Assembly (NCBI GenBank): GCA_030589895.1
Contig: JAUUZQ010000039.1
Coordinates: forward strand, 1 to 32,370
DNA from: Bacteroidales bacterium
Lineage (GTDB): Bacteria > Bacteroidota > Bacteroidia > Bacteroidales > GCA-2748055
Length of the DNA stretch: 32,370 nt
Direction: 5' to 3'
In this document: in pieces, positions 1 through 7,523 of the stretch
Numbering within the stretch: the first letter of the stretch is position 1
Layout of the letters: every line of letters begins with the position of its first letter
Made by a program: the position numbers and the translations under genes
The notes under the pieces: model-generated
What the model was told of the DNA's origin: nothing
The model's input: only the letters and a program-made list of their open reading frames with translations
Database searches by the model: none

Positions 1-1190
1 AGAGAAGAATATTGCTCTTTAAGTGCTACACGAACAGGCTGATGGTCGGTAATGGTATTTTTAACACCCATGCCGTGCGCCACTTCGTGGAAGGTAGTAT
101 TTTCGAAGAAGGCATTGAAAGTGATATGCTTTCTCTGGCTCTCATCGATCAGCATTTCGCTTATTGGAACAAGTATCTTCTCGAACTTGGCCTTCATGGC
201 ATTCTTCAGCTGCAGTTTGCGGCTTCCTATGGCCATATGAATCTCAGGGTCATTGGGCAAGCTTATGGCTATCGTCTTTGATCCTGCATTACAGTCGCCG
301 GCATAGTAAAGTGCATAATACACATTCATATCAGCATCGGTACCCGGCATCTCAGTCTTATATTCATCAGCCACCGGCAGTCCCTTTTGCAGTTCGGGCA
401 GCATGGCGTTGTACTTGACCAGCCGGGCACTCCATTCCGGATCCTTCAGCAGTACAAAAGATTCATGGGCTGCTTTATAGCCGAACAAGGCATCTTCATA
501 ATTCTCGATTGGTCCAACCACGAAATCAATGTTTGACTCCCTCATCTCCATCCAGGCAAAATCACTCTTCTGGTATTCGTCGTTCAGGAGGGCATCAGCA
601 CGTACTTCAAGGTAATTCTTAAGGCCTTCATCACTGGCAATTGCAGCAGCCTTACGCATCAATTCCGCTGCTTTAGTGTGCTGCTCCTTATATGCTACGG
701 AATAAGGAACTGTAATAAGATGACCAGCATCATCGCGACGCACAAGGGTATACAGATTTTTCTTATCGGGATTATCCCATGCTTCAAACTCATCAACGGT
801 CATATCATTCGGATAAAACTGCACCATGGGCAGTTTTGCTCCTGCTCCCTCAATAAAGGGTTTGTTATCATCGAGCCTGTCCCAGGGGCCATAATGTATC
901 ATGGCATAGTTTTTTGCGGCATCAGACTCAATACTTTCAAGCAAAGCGGCTTTATCTCCATAGGTCTGTGTCCAGTATATGCCGTCCATTATATCAGCCA
1001 CGTCAATCAATATGCTAATAATCTCCCTCTCGTTATCGGTGAGCCAGGCAAGGTCGGTGCTGAGCGTTACCTCATCAAATTGTGCAAGTTTCTCTGTCAT
1101 TGGATCGCTACTCTCTTTGGTTTCTGAAGCGCAGGCAGACAGTAAAACAATCGTCAGGATTGCAATGATTTTAATCATTTGTGTTTTCAT
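1..1190 (-). CDS. Putative zinc metallohydrolase lipoprotein, DPP III (M49)-like; C-terminus beyond left edge
   Basis: The reading frame opens at an ATG at 1190 and stays open to the left edge (396 codons), so the 3' end is missing. The N-terminus is a lipoprotein signal: a basic start, a hydrophobic stretch and the lipobox LLSAC with Cys20, which predicts an acylated envelope protein. Near the visible end is HEVAHGMG (His368, Glu369, His372), a zinc-binding HExxH motif. The surrounding segment, with KNTI after it, resembles the bacterial and plant (NUDT3-type) relatives of dipeptidyl peptidase III; classical M49 enzymes have HExxGH with one extra residue. The third zinc ligand should lie just off the window. 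Peptidase activity is inferred from family membership, and the substrate is unknown. It diverges from the KamA-like gene, sharing the 1191-1322 spacer. Confidence 0.72.
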   Translation of the reverse strand, partial: MKTQMIKIIAILTIVLLSACASETKESSDPMTEKLAQFDEVTLSTDLAWLTDNEREIISILIDVADIMDGIYWTQTYGDKAALLESIESDAAKNYAMIHYGPWDRLDDNKPFIEGAGAKLPMVQFYPNDMTVDEFEAWDNPDKKNLYTLVRRDDAGHLITVPYSVAYKEQHTKAAELMRKAAAIASDEGLKNYLEVRADALLNDEYQKSDFAWMEMRESNIDFVVGPIENYEDALFGYKAAHESFVLLKDPEWSARLVKYNAMLPELQKGLPVADEYKTEMPGTDADMNVYYALYYAGDCNAGSKTIAISLPNDPEIHMAIGSRKLQLKNAMKAKFEKILVPISEMLIDESQRKHITFNAFFENTTFHEVAHGMGVKNTITDHQPVRVALKEQYSS

Positions 1191-1322
1191 AATAATTATT
1201 GGATTAATTGACTTATGCAAGGTATAAAAAATTTCTCTCTGCTGTCTTATTGGAAACATATCTTAAATGTGGTTTCACTTCTATTTGATTTTTCAGTAAC
1301 TTATCCGGAAAATACCTCGAAT

Positions 1323-3509
1323 ATGACTGAACTGGATAAACTGGATAAAATCGCCATCAATGTAGAATCGCACAAACTCTTAAAACAACTGCTGAACGAA
1401 AATCCTGCATTTGAAGAAATACTACGTAGCTCTAAGAATGAAACAGAGGTTGTTGTCGGTGTACGGGACTGGATTGAGAAGACGCTGAAAGACCGAAAAG
1501 ATGCATTCAAATTTTACCATTCCTTACATCCCACGCGCGAACTTTTTAACAGGCTTGAATGGCGTGACTATGCCATCATCAGGATCCTGGACTATATTGA
1601 CCACGTCGGGAAAGAATATCCTGACCTGAATTTACGTGGTGAAATTGCTGTCAGCAATCCCCTGCGTCTTATCTGGCTGGCGGTAAATAAAGGTACAGGG
1701 GGAGCCAAACCGGGATTTTTCAAGGACATGATCCAGCTTTTCCAGCAACTCAGTGGAGACACAAGGAGTCATTTACCCTCCAGGGAAAAGGTGGAGGAGT
1801 GGATGGACAATTATCCTTCAGGGATGGATCCGCGCATCGTGGAACTTAGAGAGGAGAACAAGCAGCGGATCATCAGGATCCTCATTAAAAAGCTTGAAAA
1901 AGGTGTGATTAAAAGTGTAAAATACATCTTTGAGGAAAAGGACAGCGATACCCGAAAGCTGGAAAAAATGGAGCAGTGGTGGGAATATCATAAATTTCAC
2001 CTGCATTTCGCATTCAGGTCACCAGACCTGATCAATGAAATGCTGGATCATTCCCTGGATCCTGATACAATGAAAATACTATATGAGGCAGAGGCAGCTA
2101 AAATCCCGTTCTTCGTGAACCCATACTATCTCTCCTTACTACATGTCAGAGTACCCTATTTTGCTGTGGGTGCCGACCTTGCCATTCGGCATTACATACT
2201 ATACAGCAAGAAGCTGGTAGAAGAATTCGGAAATATTGTAGCATGGGAAAAAGAGGATACGGTAAAACCCGGAGAACCCAATGCTGCGGGTTGGATCTTG
2301 CCGTCACACAATAATGTACACAGGAGATATCCCGAAGTGGCCATCCTCATTCCCGACTCCATGGGAAGGGCTTGCGCAGGATTATGCTCCTCCTGTCAGC
2401 GCATGTTTGACTTCCAGTCGGGTAGATTAAATTTCAATCTCGAAAAACTGGTGCCAGGCGAAAAGTGGCCTGATAAACTGAAGCGATTATTGAAATATTA
2501 TGAAGAGGATGCACAGCTCAGGGATATTTTGATCACAGGCGGGGATGCATTCATGAGCTCAGACCAGACTTTAAAAAATATCATGGATGAGATTTATGAG
2601 ATGGCCAGGAGAAAGAAAGAAAATAACAAAGCCTTGCCGGAAGGAGAGAAAAAAGCTGAAATTGTAAGAGTCCGGTTTGGCACCAGGCTACCAGTATACT
2701 TGCCTCAAAGGATTACGCTTAGCCTCGCAAAGGTGTTGTCCGAATTCAGGGAGAGAGCATTGAAGATAGGAATCAGTCAGTTTATTATCCAGACTCATTT
2801 TATCTCCCCGATGGAAGTCACTCCTGAAGCAAACATAGCTATCCAACGCTTGATTGCAGCGGGATGGATCGTCACCAACCAGCTGGTATTTACTACGGCA
2901 GCATCCAGGCGCGGACATTCGGCCAAGCTCCGCAAAGTTTTAAATGATGTGGGAATATTACCCTATTATACATTCACTGTAAAAGGCTATATGGAGAACA
3001 ATTTCAGCTTTACTCCCAATGCACGGGTTGTTCAGGAAGAACTGGAAGAAAAGGTATACGGCAAGATTCCACCCGACCAGTATCCAACGATAAAAGATTT
3101 TTCCACCGAAGCAAAAAACACAGTGGAAAATATTGAAGCACTACGCAGGTTTCTGAACATTCCATTCCTGGCGACGGACAGGAATGTCCTCAATCTTCCT
3201 GGAGTTGGTAAAAGTCTTACTTTCAGAGTTATAGGCATAACAAGATATGGCCGGAGGATCCTGGAGTTTGATCATGATGAAACCAGGAATCACAGTCCGA
3301 TTATTAATAAGATGGGAAAAGTGATCATCATCGAGTCGAAATCCATCCATGAATATCTTTCTCAGCTGGAAGAGATCGGTGAGGTCAGAGCAGATTACGA
3401 CGGACTTTTCGGTTACAGCCTGGGGCAAACAGAGCAACGGATGCCACTCTATGAGTACCCGGAATATGATTTTAAAATAACGGATGAACTGACCAACCTG
3501 GAAGTGTAA
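1323..3509 (+). CDS. KamA family radical SAM protein (lysine 2,3-aminomutase-like), long form
   Basis: This cytoplasmic 728-aa protein has the radical SAM cluster motif CAGLCSSC (CxxxCxxC, Cys351, Cys355, Cys358), which would hold the [4Fe-4S] cluster that cleaves S-adenosylmethionine. Downstream, LPGVGKS (Lys630) matches the PGGGGK motif that carries the PLP-binding lysine in lysine 2,3-aminomutase. Those enzymes move an amino group between neighbouring carbons of lysine or related amino acids. Clostridial lysine 2,3-aminomutase is about 416 aa; here about 350 residues precede the cysteines, matching longer KamA-family members. I chose the ATG at 1323 (MTELDKLDK). The frame is open upstream to 1215, but that extension looks unrelated and runs towards the divergent neighbour. 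A strong terminator follows. The substrate cannot be told from sequence. Confidence 0.85.
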   Translation: MTELDKLDKIAINVESHKLLKQLLNENPAFEEILRSSKNETEVVVGVRDWIEKTLKDRKDAFKFYHSLHPTRELFNRLEWRDYAIIRILDYIDHVGKEYPDLNLRGEIAVSNPLRLIWLAVNKGTGGAKPGFFKDMIQLFQQLSGDTRSHLPSREKVEEWMDNYPSGMDPRIVELREENKQRIIRILIKKLEKGVIKSVKYIFEEKDSDTRKLEKMEQWWEYHKFHLHFAFRSPDLINEMLDHSLDPDTMKILYEAEAAKIPFFVNPYYLSLLHVRVPYFAVGADLAIRHYILYSKKLVEEFGNIVAWEKEDTVKPGEPNAAGWILPSHNNVHRRYPEVAILIPDSMGRACAGLCSSCQRMFDFQSGRLNFNLEKLVPGEKWPDKLKRLLKYYEEDAQLRDILITGGDAFMSSDQTLKNIMDEIYEMARRKKENNKALPEGEKKAEIVRVRFGTRLPVYLPQRITLSLAKVLSEFRERALKIGISQFIIQTHFISPMEVTPEANIAIQRLIAAGWIVTNQLVFTTAASRRGHSAKLRKVLNDVGILPYYTFTVKGYMENNFSFTPNARVVQEELEEKVYGKIPPDQYPTIKDFSTEAKNTVENIEALRRFLNIPFLATDRNVLNLPGVGKSLTFRVIGITRYGRRILEFDHDETRNHSPIINKMGKVIIIESKSIHEYLSQLEEIGEVRADYDGLFGYSLGQTEQRMPLYEYPEYDFKITDELTNLEV

Positions 3510-3557
3510 ACAAAAAGGGAATAGCTGAAAAGTTGGCCTGCTTTTTGCGTATTCATA

Positions 3558-3587
3558 ACTGGGAAGAAATTCCCGGTATTTTGTTTT
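3558..3587 (+). terminator. Rho-independent terminator after the KamA-like gene
   Basis: ACTGGGAA and TTCCCGGT form an 8-bp stem (one G-T pair) closed by a GAAA tetraloop, followed directly by ATTTTGTTTT. It lies 48 bp past the KamA stop codon and 22 bp before the next start. This is a textbook intrinsic terminator. Confidence 0.85.
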
Positions 3588-3609
3588 AAGAACATTTTAC
3601 TTTTTTTGC

Positions 3610-4620
3610 ATGACACGTAAGATATATATCACAGGTGTATTTGCTGTCCTTTCGGTACTTCTCAGTTGTACTGCAAAGAAATCCATGATTACTTTTGAAA
3701 TATTGAAGCCTGCAAGCATTACATACCCTGCTAATGTTCAAACCATTGCATATTTCGACAGGTCTCCGCAATCATATAATTCCTTTGTTAACATTGACAC
3801 ACGTGCCCTGAGTGATACTCAGTTTTATAAATTAGATCAACTTATCACTTCTTCCATACTATTGGGATTTATGGAGGGGAAGAATCAATCTTCCTTGTTC
3901 TATATGGAGGATCTTTCCTATCTGAAAGAAAGAAGGTCTGATACACTCGACCGGGATGTACCTCTGTCCAATAAGAAGGTGGATGAAATTTGCGAAATTT
4001 TCGGTTTTGATGCATTAATAACGCAGGATTATTATTTCGCTGCCTTCCATATATCCTACTATTACAATGAAGAAGGATTGAGAGAACAATTGTATGAACT
4101 GCATCAAAATGTGAAGTGGACCGTTAACATTGCAGGACAAACCGAGCCACTGGACAGCTATGTTTATGATGATACCTTGTATTTTGAAAACCAGGATAAG
4201 TTTCCAAATTTAATATATCCGTCTACCCTTGAAATGCTTCTGGAAGGATTCAAGGTGGTTGGACATTCATTTGGAATACGAAATGTGCCTGTTTGGAATG
4301 AAGTATCCAGGATCGTATTTACCGGAAAGAATGAAGAGCTTAGAAAAGCTGGAAAGTTTACAGATACAGGTGATTGGGAGAGTGCTATGAAGATATGGGA
4401 GCAAAATCTTAGCTCAGAAAATAAAAAGCTGGCTGCGAAATGCACACATAACCTTGCAATCTATTATGAGTTAGAAGATGATATCAGCCAGGCGCTGGAT
4501 TATGCGAAAAAGGCCAATGATCTATGGTCCTCTCCTCAAATTGAGACCTACATGAAGGATTTGAACATCAGGAGATTAAACAGGACTACCCTGGAGAAAC
4601 AGTTGGAAGCCTTTAAGTAG
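3610..4620 (+). CDS. DUF6340-like lipoprotein with a TPR-like C-terminus
   Basis: The 336-aa product begins with a lipoprotein signal peptide ending in the lipobox LLSC (Cys20), so it is probably anchored in the envelope. The segment after the lipobox (ITFEILKPASITYPANVQ, then a conserved Asp-Arg-Ser) resembles DUF6340, a family of Bacteroidota lipoproteins without known function. Residues of about 240-310 form alternating amphipathic helices (GDWESAMKIWEQ, then AAKCTHNLAIYYELEDD and SQALDYAKKAN), which look like two TPR units and suggest a protein-binding role. The gene sits between a terminator and a convergent fragment, so it is probably transcribed alone. The family assignment is from pattern recognition. 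Confidence 0.72.
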   Translation: MTRKIYITGVFAVLSVLLSCTAKKSMITFEILKPASITYPANVQTIAYFDRSPQSYNSFVNIDTRALSDTQFYKLDQLITSSILLGFMEGKNQSSLFYMEDLSYLKERRSDTLDRDVPLSNKKVDEICEIFGFDALITQDYYFAAFHISYYYNEEGLREQLYELHQNVKWTVNIAGQTEPLDSYVYDDTLYFENQDKFPNLIYPSTLEMLLEGFKVVGHSFGIRNVPVWNEVSRIVFTGKNEELRKAGKFTDTGDWESAMKIWEQNLSSENKKLAAKCTHNLAIYYELEDDISQALDYAKKANDLWSSPQIETYMKDLNIRRLNRTTLEKQLEAFK

Positions 4621-4759
4621 GGACAGCCTTCATCATCTTATGGACAGGAACTTTTTTTTGGTTTTTGTTATAAGAAAAATCGCCCTCCTTTGCACACTCC
4701 ATGGCTTTGCCTTTGGGCAGGCCGATTATCATTGCTTCAATTTGTTTTGATATAGTCAT
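4613..4759 (-). pseudogene. N-terminal fragment of an AbiEi/DUF6088-like antitoxin
   Basis: This 48-codon frame starts MTISKQIEAM and continues IIGLPKGKAM, the N-terminal pattern of the AbiEi/DUF6088 winged-helix antitoxins (short helix, then L-P-x-G). Its first 20 residues align without gaps to the intact homologue at 27082 (MKVSDIVINK...), sharing Met1, Ser4, Ile11, Leu14 and Gly17. The next part (GDFSYNKNQKK) still looks like the wing region, but the frame then drifts and stops inside the tail of the lipoprotein gene. No partner toxin is nearby. A palindrome sits just upstream, as at the intact operon. An unrelated small protein is the alternative. Confidence 0.45.
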
Positions 4760-4772
4760 TTCAATTGATTTT

Positions 4773-4799
4773 GTCCCGAAAACAGCAAATATTCGGGAC
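4773..4799. promoter_or_regulatory. Palindrome upstream of the antitoxin fragment, possible operator
   Basis: GTCCCGAA (4773-4780) and TTCGGGAC (4792-4799) are perfect 8-bp inverted arms around an 11-nt spacer. It lies 14 bp upstream of the minus-strand start at 4759. Read on the minus strand the spacer contains TATTTG, close to the Bacteroidota -7 box. The GC-rich arms stand out from the AT-rich surroundings. The operator role is inferred from the position. Confidence 0.5.
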
Positions 4800-4923
4800 G
4801 CATACATTAGATAACACAAACAAAATCAAGTATTATCTGGGTATTTTAGAATATAAACGTACCACATAGTATATTATGGGTTAATGTGGTGGGGAAGGAG
4901 AATATCGTATAAAGTTGAGGAAA

Positions 4924-5379
4924 TTATTGAGAATATGTTTGAAATTGGGGGGGGTGGACGGTGTCCAACGTAGTCCGTGGTAAATTTAGTAAAGAGCGTG
5001 AAACCCTACCTTGGAAAATGATCGTACTCTCATGAAAAATGTATCCAAGGCTGAAATAATTTCTGCCATGTTTGATATACTCACTAACGTAATTGTAGAG
5101 AACCCTGTTTTGAAATGGATCTGTTAGCTTGAACCTGCCAATAATATCAGCTTCCTGCTGAAAATCATTCCTAGACACAGCCATTACCAGTTCGAGAATA
5201 TTACCTTGAAGAATAAGGAAATAGAAGTACATATCCATTTCAGCAAAACCACCCACATGAGTAGCTTCAATGTGTAGGAAAAACTTATATTTCTCAATGG
5301 AATCTTCCGGTTTACCGTAAACTTTCCCAGAATAGTCGAAATAGTCCATGATGCTACTATTTAAACCAAAGTTTTCCAT
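4924..5379 (-). CDS. Hypothetical protein, 151 aa, coupled to the upstream gene
   Basis: I do not recognise this protein. It starts MENFGLNSSIMDYFDYSG and is rich in aromatic residues. No signal peptide or transmembrane segment is evident; a stretch around residues 48-68 (MYFYFLILQGNILELVMAV) is hydrophobic but probably a buried strand or helix. The start overlaps the end of the upstream gene by 23 nt in another frame, which suggests translational coupling or, less likely, a single gene broken by a frameshift. A run of eight C on the coding strand lies close to the 3' end, so the last residues could vary with slippage. Confidence 0.5.
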   Translation of the reverse strand: MENFGLNSSIMDYFDYSGKVYGKPEDSIEKYKFFLHIEATHVGGFAEMDMYFYFLILQGNILELVMAVSRNDFQQEADIIGRFKLTDPFQNRVLYNYVSEYIKHGRNYFSLGYIFHESTIIFQGRVSRSLLNLPRTTLDTVHPPQFQTYSQ

Positions 5380-5644
5380 CCACCAGTCTCACTTCCCCCT
5401 GCATCCCTAAAATATTATTAGAGCTCAGGAATATCGGACTGGTCTTGAATCTTTTTTTCAACACAAAACGTAGGGCATAGAGATAGAGGGTTTGTGCCTT
5501 AACCCCCACTATCCCACATTTTGTTTCCTTATCATAAGCTTCTACAAGTTTTACGTCGCTATATTCACTAAATGCATCGACGTGTTCAATGATGAATTTT
5601 TCATCACCTTTCTGATAAGTTAAAATGGTATTCATAATAAACAT
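5357..5644 (-). CDS. Hypothetical protein, about 95 aa
   Basis: I do not recognise this protein. I place the start at the ATG at 5644 (MFIMNTILTYQ) or at 5635; the frame is open further upstream to 5758, but that part runs through a GC-rich structured element and looks non-coding. The body is a mix of short strands and one helix (TLYLYALRFVLKKRF), with no export signal. It overlaps the following gene by 23 nt, so the two probably form a small operon. The context is an accessory stretch with toxin-antitoxin remnants on both sides, but no function can be given. Confidence 0.42.
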   Translation of the reverse strand: MFIMNTILTYQKGDEKFIIEHVDAFSEYSDVKLVEAYDKETKCGIVGVKAQTLYLYALRFVLKKRFKTSPIFLSSNNILGMQGEVRLVDGKLWFK

Positions 5645-5670
5645 TTTTTGATTAGACAATCCGCATTGTT

Positions 5671-5735
5671 TGGCCACCGTGGTGTTCATCCCGGTTGGCA
5701 CCCGACTTAACGGGTTCGTAATGCATGGGTTAAGA
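5671..5735. repeat. GC-rich, self-complementary intergenic element
   Basis: A compact GC-rich block sits in AT-rich surroundings. It contains nested inverted arms: CACC/GGTG at 5675-5684, GGTG...CACC between 5681 and 5703, and ACCCG/CGGGT at 5700-5704 and 5711-5715. It lies upstream of the two unrecognised genes. It has the look of a dispersed palindromic (REP-like) unit, but only one copy is in the window, so this is a suggestion. Confidence 0.3.
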
Positions 5736-5825
5736 TATGAAATATTTAAGCACTTCACAAAAAGCCCAATATTGACTTATATGTCTTAACTTAAAGTCCT
5801 ATTAACTATTAACTTTTCCTCTCCT

Positions 5826-6476
5826 ATGAAACCCAACTACCTCATAGTCTTACTCATTTTCACCTTAACCAGCCTAATTAACCACGCCTGTCTGGCCCAA
5901 ACCTACACCGGCACCATCATCTCAGTAACCGATGGCGACACTTACATCTTCCAAACCGAACATGGTTCCCTAAAGATCCGTTCAGAAGGAATTGACGCCC
6001 CTGAAACCGTTCAACCCTATGGAGAAGAAGCAACAGTATTTATGGAACAATATCTCAACATTGAGGCAAAATTGATTACATCTGGTACAGACCGTTACGG
6101 TAGAACCATTGGAACACTATTTATCGGTGGAGTAGAAATAAATCTGGCTATGCTTCAATCCGGACTGGCCTGGTTCTACGAAGCATATTCAGATAATTCG
6201 GATTATAAACAGGCAGATTCTACTGCCAGAGCTTTGAGTCTTGGACTTTGGAGTGAAGACACCCCCACTCCACCTTGGCAATGGCGCAATAAAAGAGAGA
6301 AGTTTCCTGGTCCGGAATTAAGCGAAACCCAGGTAATCATCTGTACCAGCAAAAACTCATATACTTACCATAAATATTATTGTCAGGGTTTGAAGCGCTG
6401 CAAGAGTGAAATGAAGGTGGTGAGTTTGAAGGAAGCGAAGGAGAAGGGAAGAAAAGAGTGTGGGTGGTGTTATTGA
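5826..6476 (+). CDS. Exported staphylococcal-nuclease-like (thermonuclease) protein with a C-terminal Cys/His motif
   Basis: The 216-aa product has a Sec signal peptide (residues 1-24, ending CLAQ) and then an SNase domain of about residues 26-155. The known catalytic pattern is visible: Asp36 and Asp38 in VTDGDTY, Arg52, Asp57 and Glu60 in IRSEGIDAPET, and Arg93 in DRYGRTIG. These enzymes use calcium to hydrolyse DNA and RNA, here presumably in the periplasm or outside the cell. Residues 172-216 form a small extra module with His182, Cys186, Cys192, Cys212 and Cys215 (YHKYYCQGL, then CGWC), probably metal-binding or disulfide-bonded; similar tails occur on other bacterial SNase proteins. It stands alone, with a hairpin downstream. 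Confidence 0.85.
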   Translation: MKPNYLIVLLIFTLTSLINHACLAQTYTGTIISVTDGDTYIFQTEHGSLKIRSEGIDAPETVQPYGEEATVFMEQYLNIEAKLITSGTDRYGRTIGTLFIGGVEINLAMLQSGLAWFYEAYSDNSDYKQADSTARALSLGLWSEDTPTPPWQWRNKREKFPGPELSETQVIICTSKNSYTYHKYYCQGLKRCKSEMKVVSLKEAKEKGRKECGWCY

Positions 6477-6540
6477 AACAAGAAATATTTTGATTGTATC
6501 TAAAATCATTTTTATAACTTTAATGTATATCCAAATCAAA

Positions 6541-6574
6541 AATTAAAATTAGTAATTATCCTCTAATTTTAATT
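6541..6574. terminator. AT-rich perfect hairpin after the nuclease gene
   Basis: AATTAAAATTAG (6541-6552) and CTAATTTTAATT (6563-6574) are perfect 12-bp inverted arms with a 10-nt loop, 64 bp past the nuclease stop codon. No T-tract follows on the plus strand, so a role as terminator is uncertain. It could instead be a small palindromic repeat. Confidence 0.4.
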
Positions 6575-6754
6575 GGCCGAGTATCGGGGAAGCTGACATA
6601 AGGAGATGGACAATATCGATAAAGACGAGGTTTTGCTTGATATCTATAGGCTTATTCAAGAATACATAAGTGCTTCACTTTCGATTTCTTATGCAATATT
6701 GAAGAAATTTCGTGAATAGATTCCATAAGCTTGCGACTATATAGCAATGGTCTA

Positions 6755-6973
6755 CTAGCATGAAAACACTGGTACCAGAAATGGAGAGAATAGTAAACTT
6801 TTTAACGACACAATAAGAGCCTCACCAATAATTTCAATGTTTCTCTCTACGGCCTTTTTTGTTTTGAGGTCTTTATCGAATTCAAAATAGTCTCGATCTT
6901 CAGGTAGAAACTCATAAATCTCATCTATTGATCTATTAATATCCTCAAGTCAGGCAAATATCTCATGCTTCAT
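6755..6973 (-). pseudogene. hepT: hepT (HEPN-domain toxin) remnant with premature stop and missing 3' half
   Basis: The ATG at 6973 overlaps the end of mntA by 11 nt. The frame reads MKHEIFA, then a TGA stop at codon 8 (6950-6952), where HepT relatives have Trp before LEDI. Translation past the stop gives LEDINRSIDEIYEFL, then KKAVERNIEIIGEAL, which is the first half of the HEPN (HepT/DUF86) fold. After GEAL the similarity ends, and the second half with the Arg-x4-6-His RNase motif is absent; the frame closes at 6755. The stop and the truncation both argue that the toxin is dead, while its antitoxin partner stays intact. Confidence 0.8.
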
Positions 6974-7262
6974 AGATCAACTTCTTTGTATTATTAATAC
7001 TTTGAATAATATACTTATTCTTAAGCCCTCTTTGCTCAAGTAAATCTATTGGCCTATCTAATAAATCTTCAAGAGAGAATTTGAAGGAGAAGTATTTATC
7101 GGCATAATCCAATGGATCATTTGTATCGAAATCAACTACAAAATCAATATCACTATTCTCAGCAAACTTTTCTGTGATCACTGAACCAAATACATAGAGA
7201 TTTCTGACCTTATGATTCTCACAAAGCTTTTTAATAGTCGCAGTATATTGATCGAGATACAT
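6963..7262 (-). CDS. mntA: MntA-like nucleotidyltransferase (antitoxin of the HepT/MntA system)
   Basis: The 99-aa protein has the minimal nucleotidyltransferase signature GS-x10-DxD: Gly26-Ser27 in YVFGSVITEKF and Asp38/Asp40 in NSDIDFVVDF, with a possible third acidic residue at Asp77 (RPIDLLEQ). MntA proteins neutralise HepT by adding AMP to a tyrosine of the HEPN toxin (type VII toxin-antitoxin). Length and the overlap with hepT downstream are typical. The catalytic residues are intact although the toxin gene is broken, so this gene may be a leftover or may act on another HEPN protein. A TACATTTG -7 box lies 14 bp upstream of the start. Confidence 0.85.
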   Translation of the reverse strand: MYLDQYTATIKKLCENHKVRNLYVFGSVITEKFAENSDIDFVVDFDTNDPLDYADKYFSFKFSLEDLLDRPIDLLEQRGLKNKYIIQSINNTKKLIYEA

Positions 7263-7275
7263 ATCTTATTTTTTA

Positions 7276-7283
7276 CAAATGTA
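7276..7283 (-). promoter_or_regulatory. Bacteroidota-type -7 box for mntA
   Basis: On the minus strand this reads TACATTTG, matching TAnnTTTG, 13 bp before the ATG. The preceding bases (ACTTTTCA) nearly match those before the same box upstream of the RelE-like gene at 31166-31173. A CATTTG copy lies 19 bp further upstream. No clear -33 TTTG was found at the usual distance. Confidence 0.55.
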
Positions 7284-7523
7284 TGAAAAGTTCACAAATG
7301 GTCGGATTAGAGTACAATTATACAATAGATTATTGATCTAAAAATAGCCCTTTTGCACCCATTACAATTTTTGTATTTCTCTTTTGAGTTATAGTTGACA
7401 ATAATAGGTACATAGAAAAGCACAGCAGGTAATACTTTTGCAAATGCCGTAGCGGTATCGATTCAGACTATGTAGCTACACCAAGCTCTTATTGCAAACC
7501 CCGCCTTGTCCGGTTTTTCCTAA

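Noticed and set aside
678-1127. 149-codon plus-strand reading frame
   Set aside because: It lies opposite the partial lipoprotein gene, whose frame has a lipobox and zinc motif. The plus-strand frame has no recognisable features.
1215-1322. 36-codon N-terminal extension of the KamA-like gene
   Set aside because: It reads through the divergent promoter region and looks unlike the family; the ATG at 1323 fits better.
4924-5644. Single gene broken by a frameshift
   Set aside because: The 23-nt overlap contains a proper stop and a proper start codon, and neither half is recognised as part of one family, so two coupled genes are kept as the simpler reading.
5645-5758. N-terminal extension of the 95-aa hypothetical protein
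   Set aside because: It runs through the GC-rich structured element, and two good Met codons follow it.
6606-6719. 37-codon plus-strand frame beginning MDNIDKDEVLL
   Set aside because: AAGGAG directly abuts the ATG, which leaves no proper spacing, and the peptide is not recognised. It may be a fragment, but this is too weak to call.
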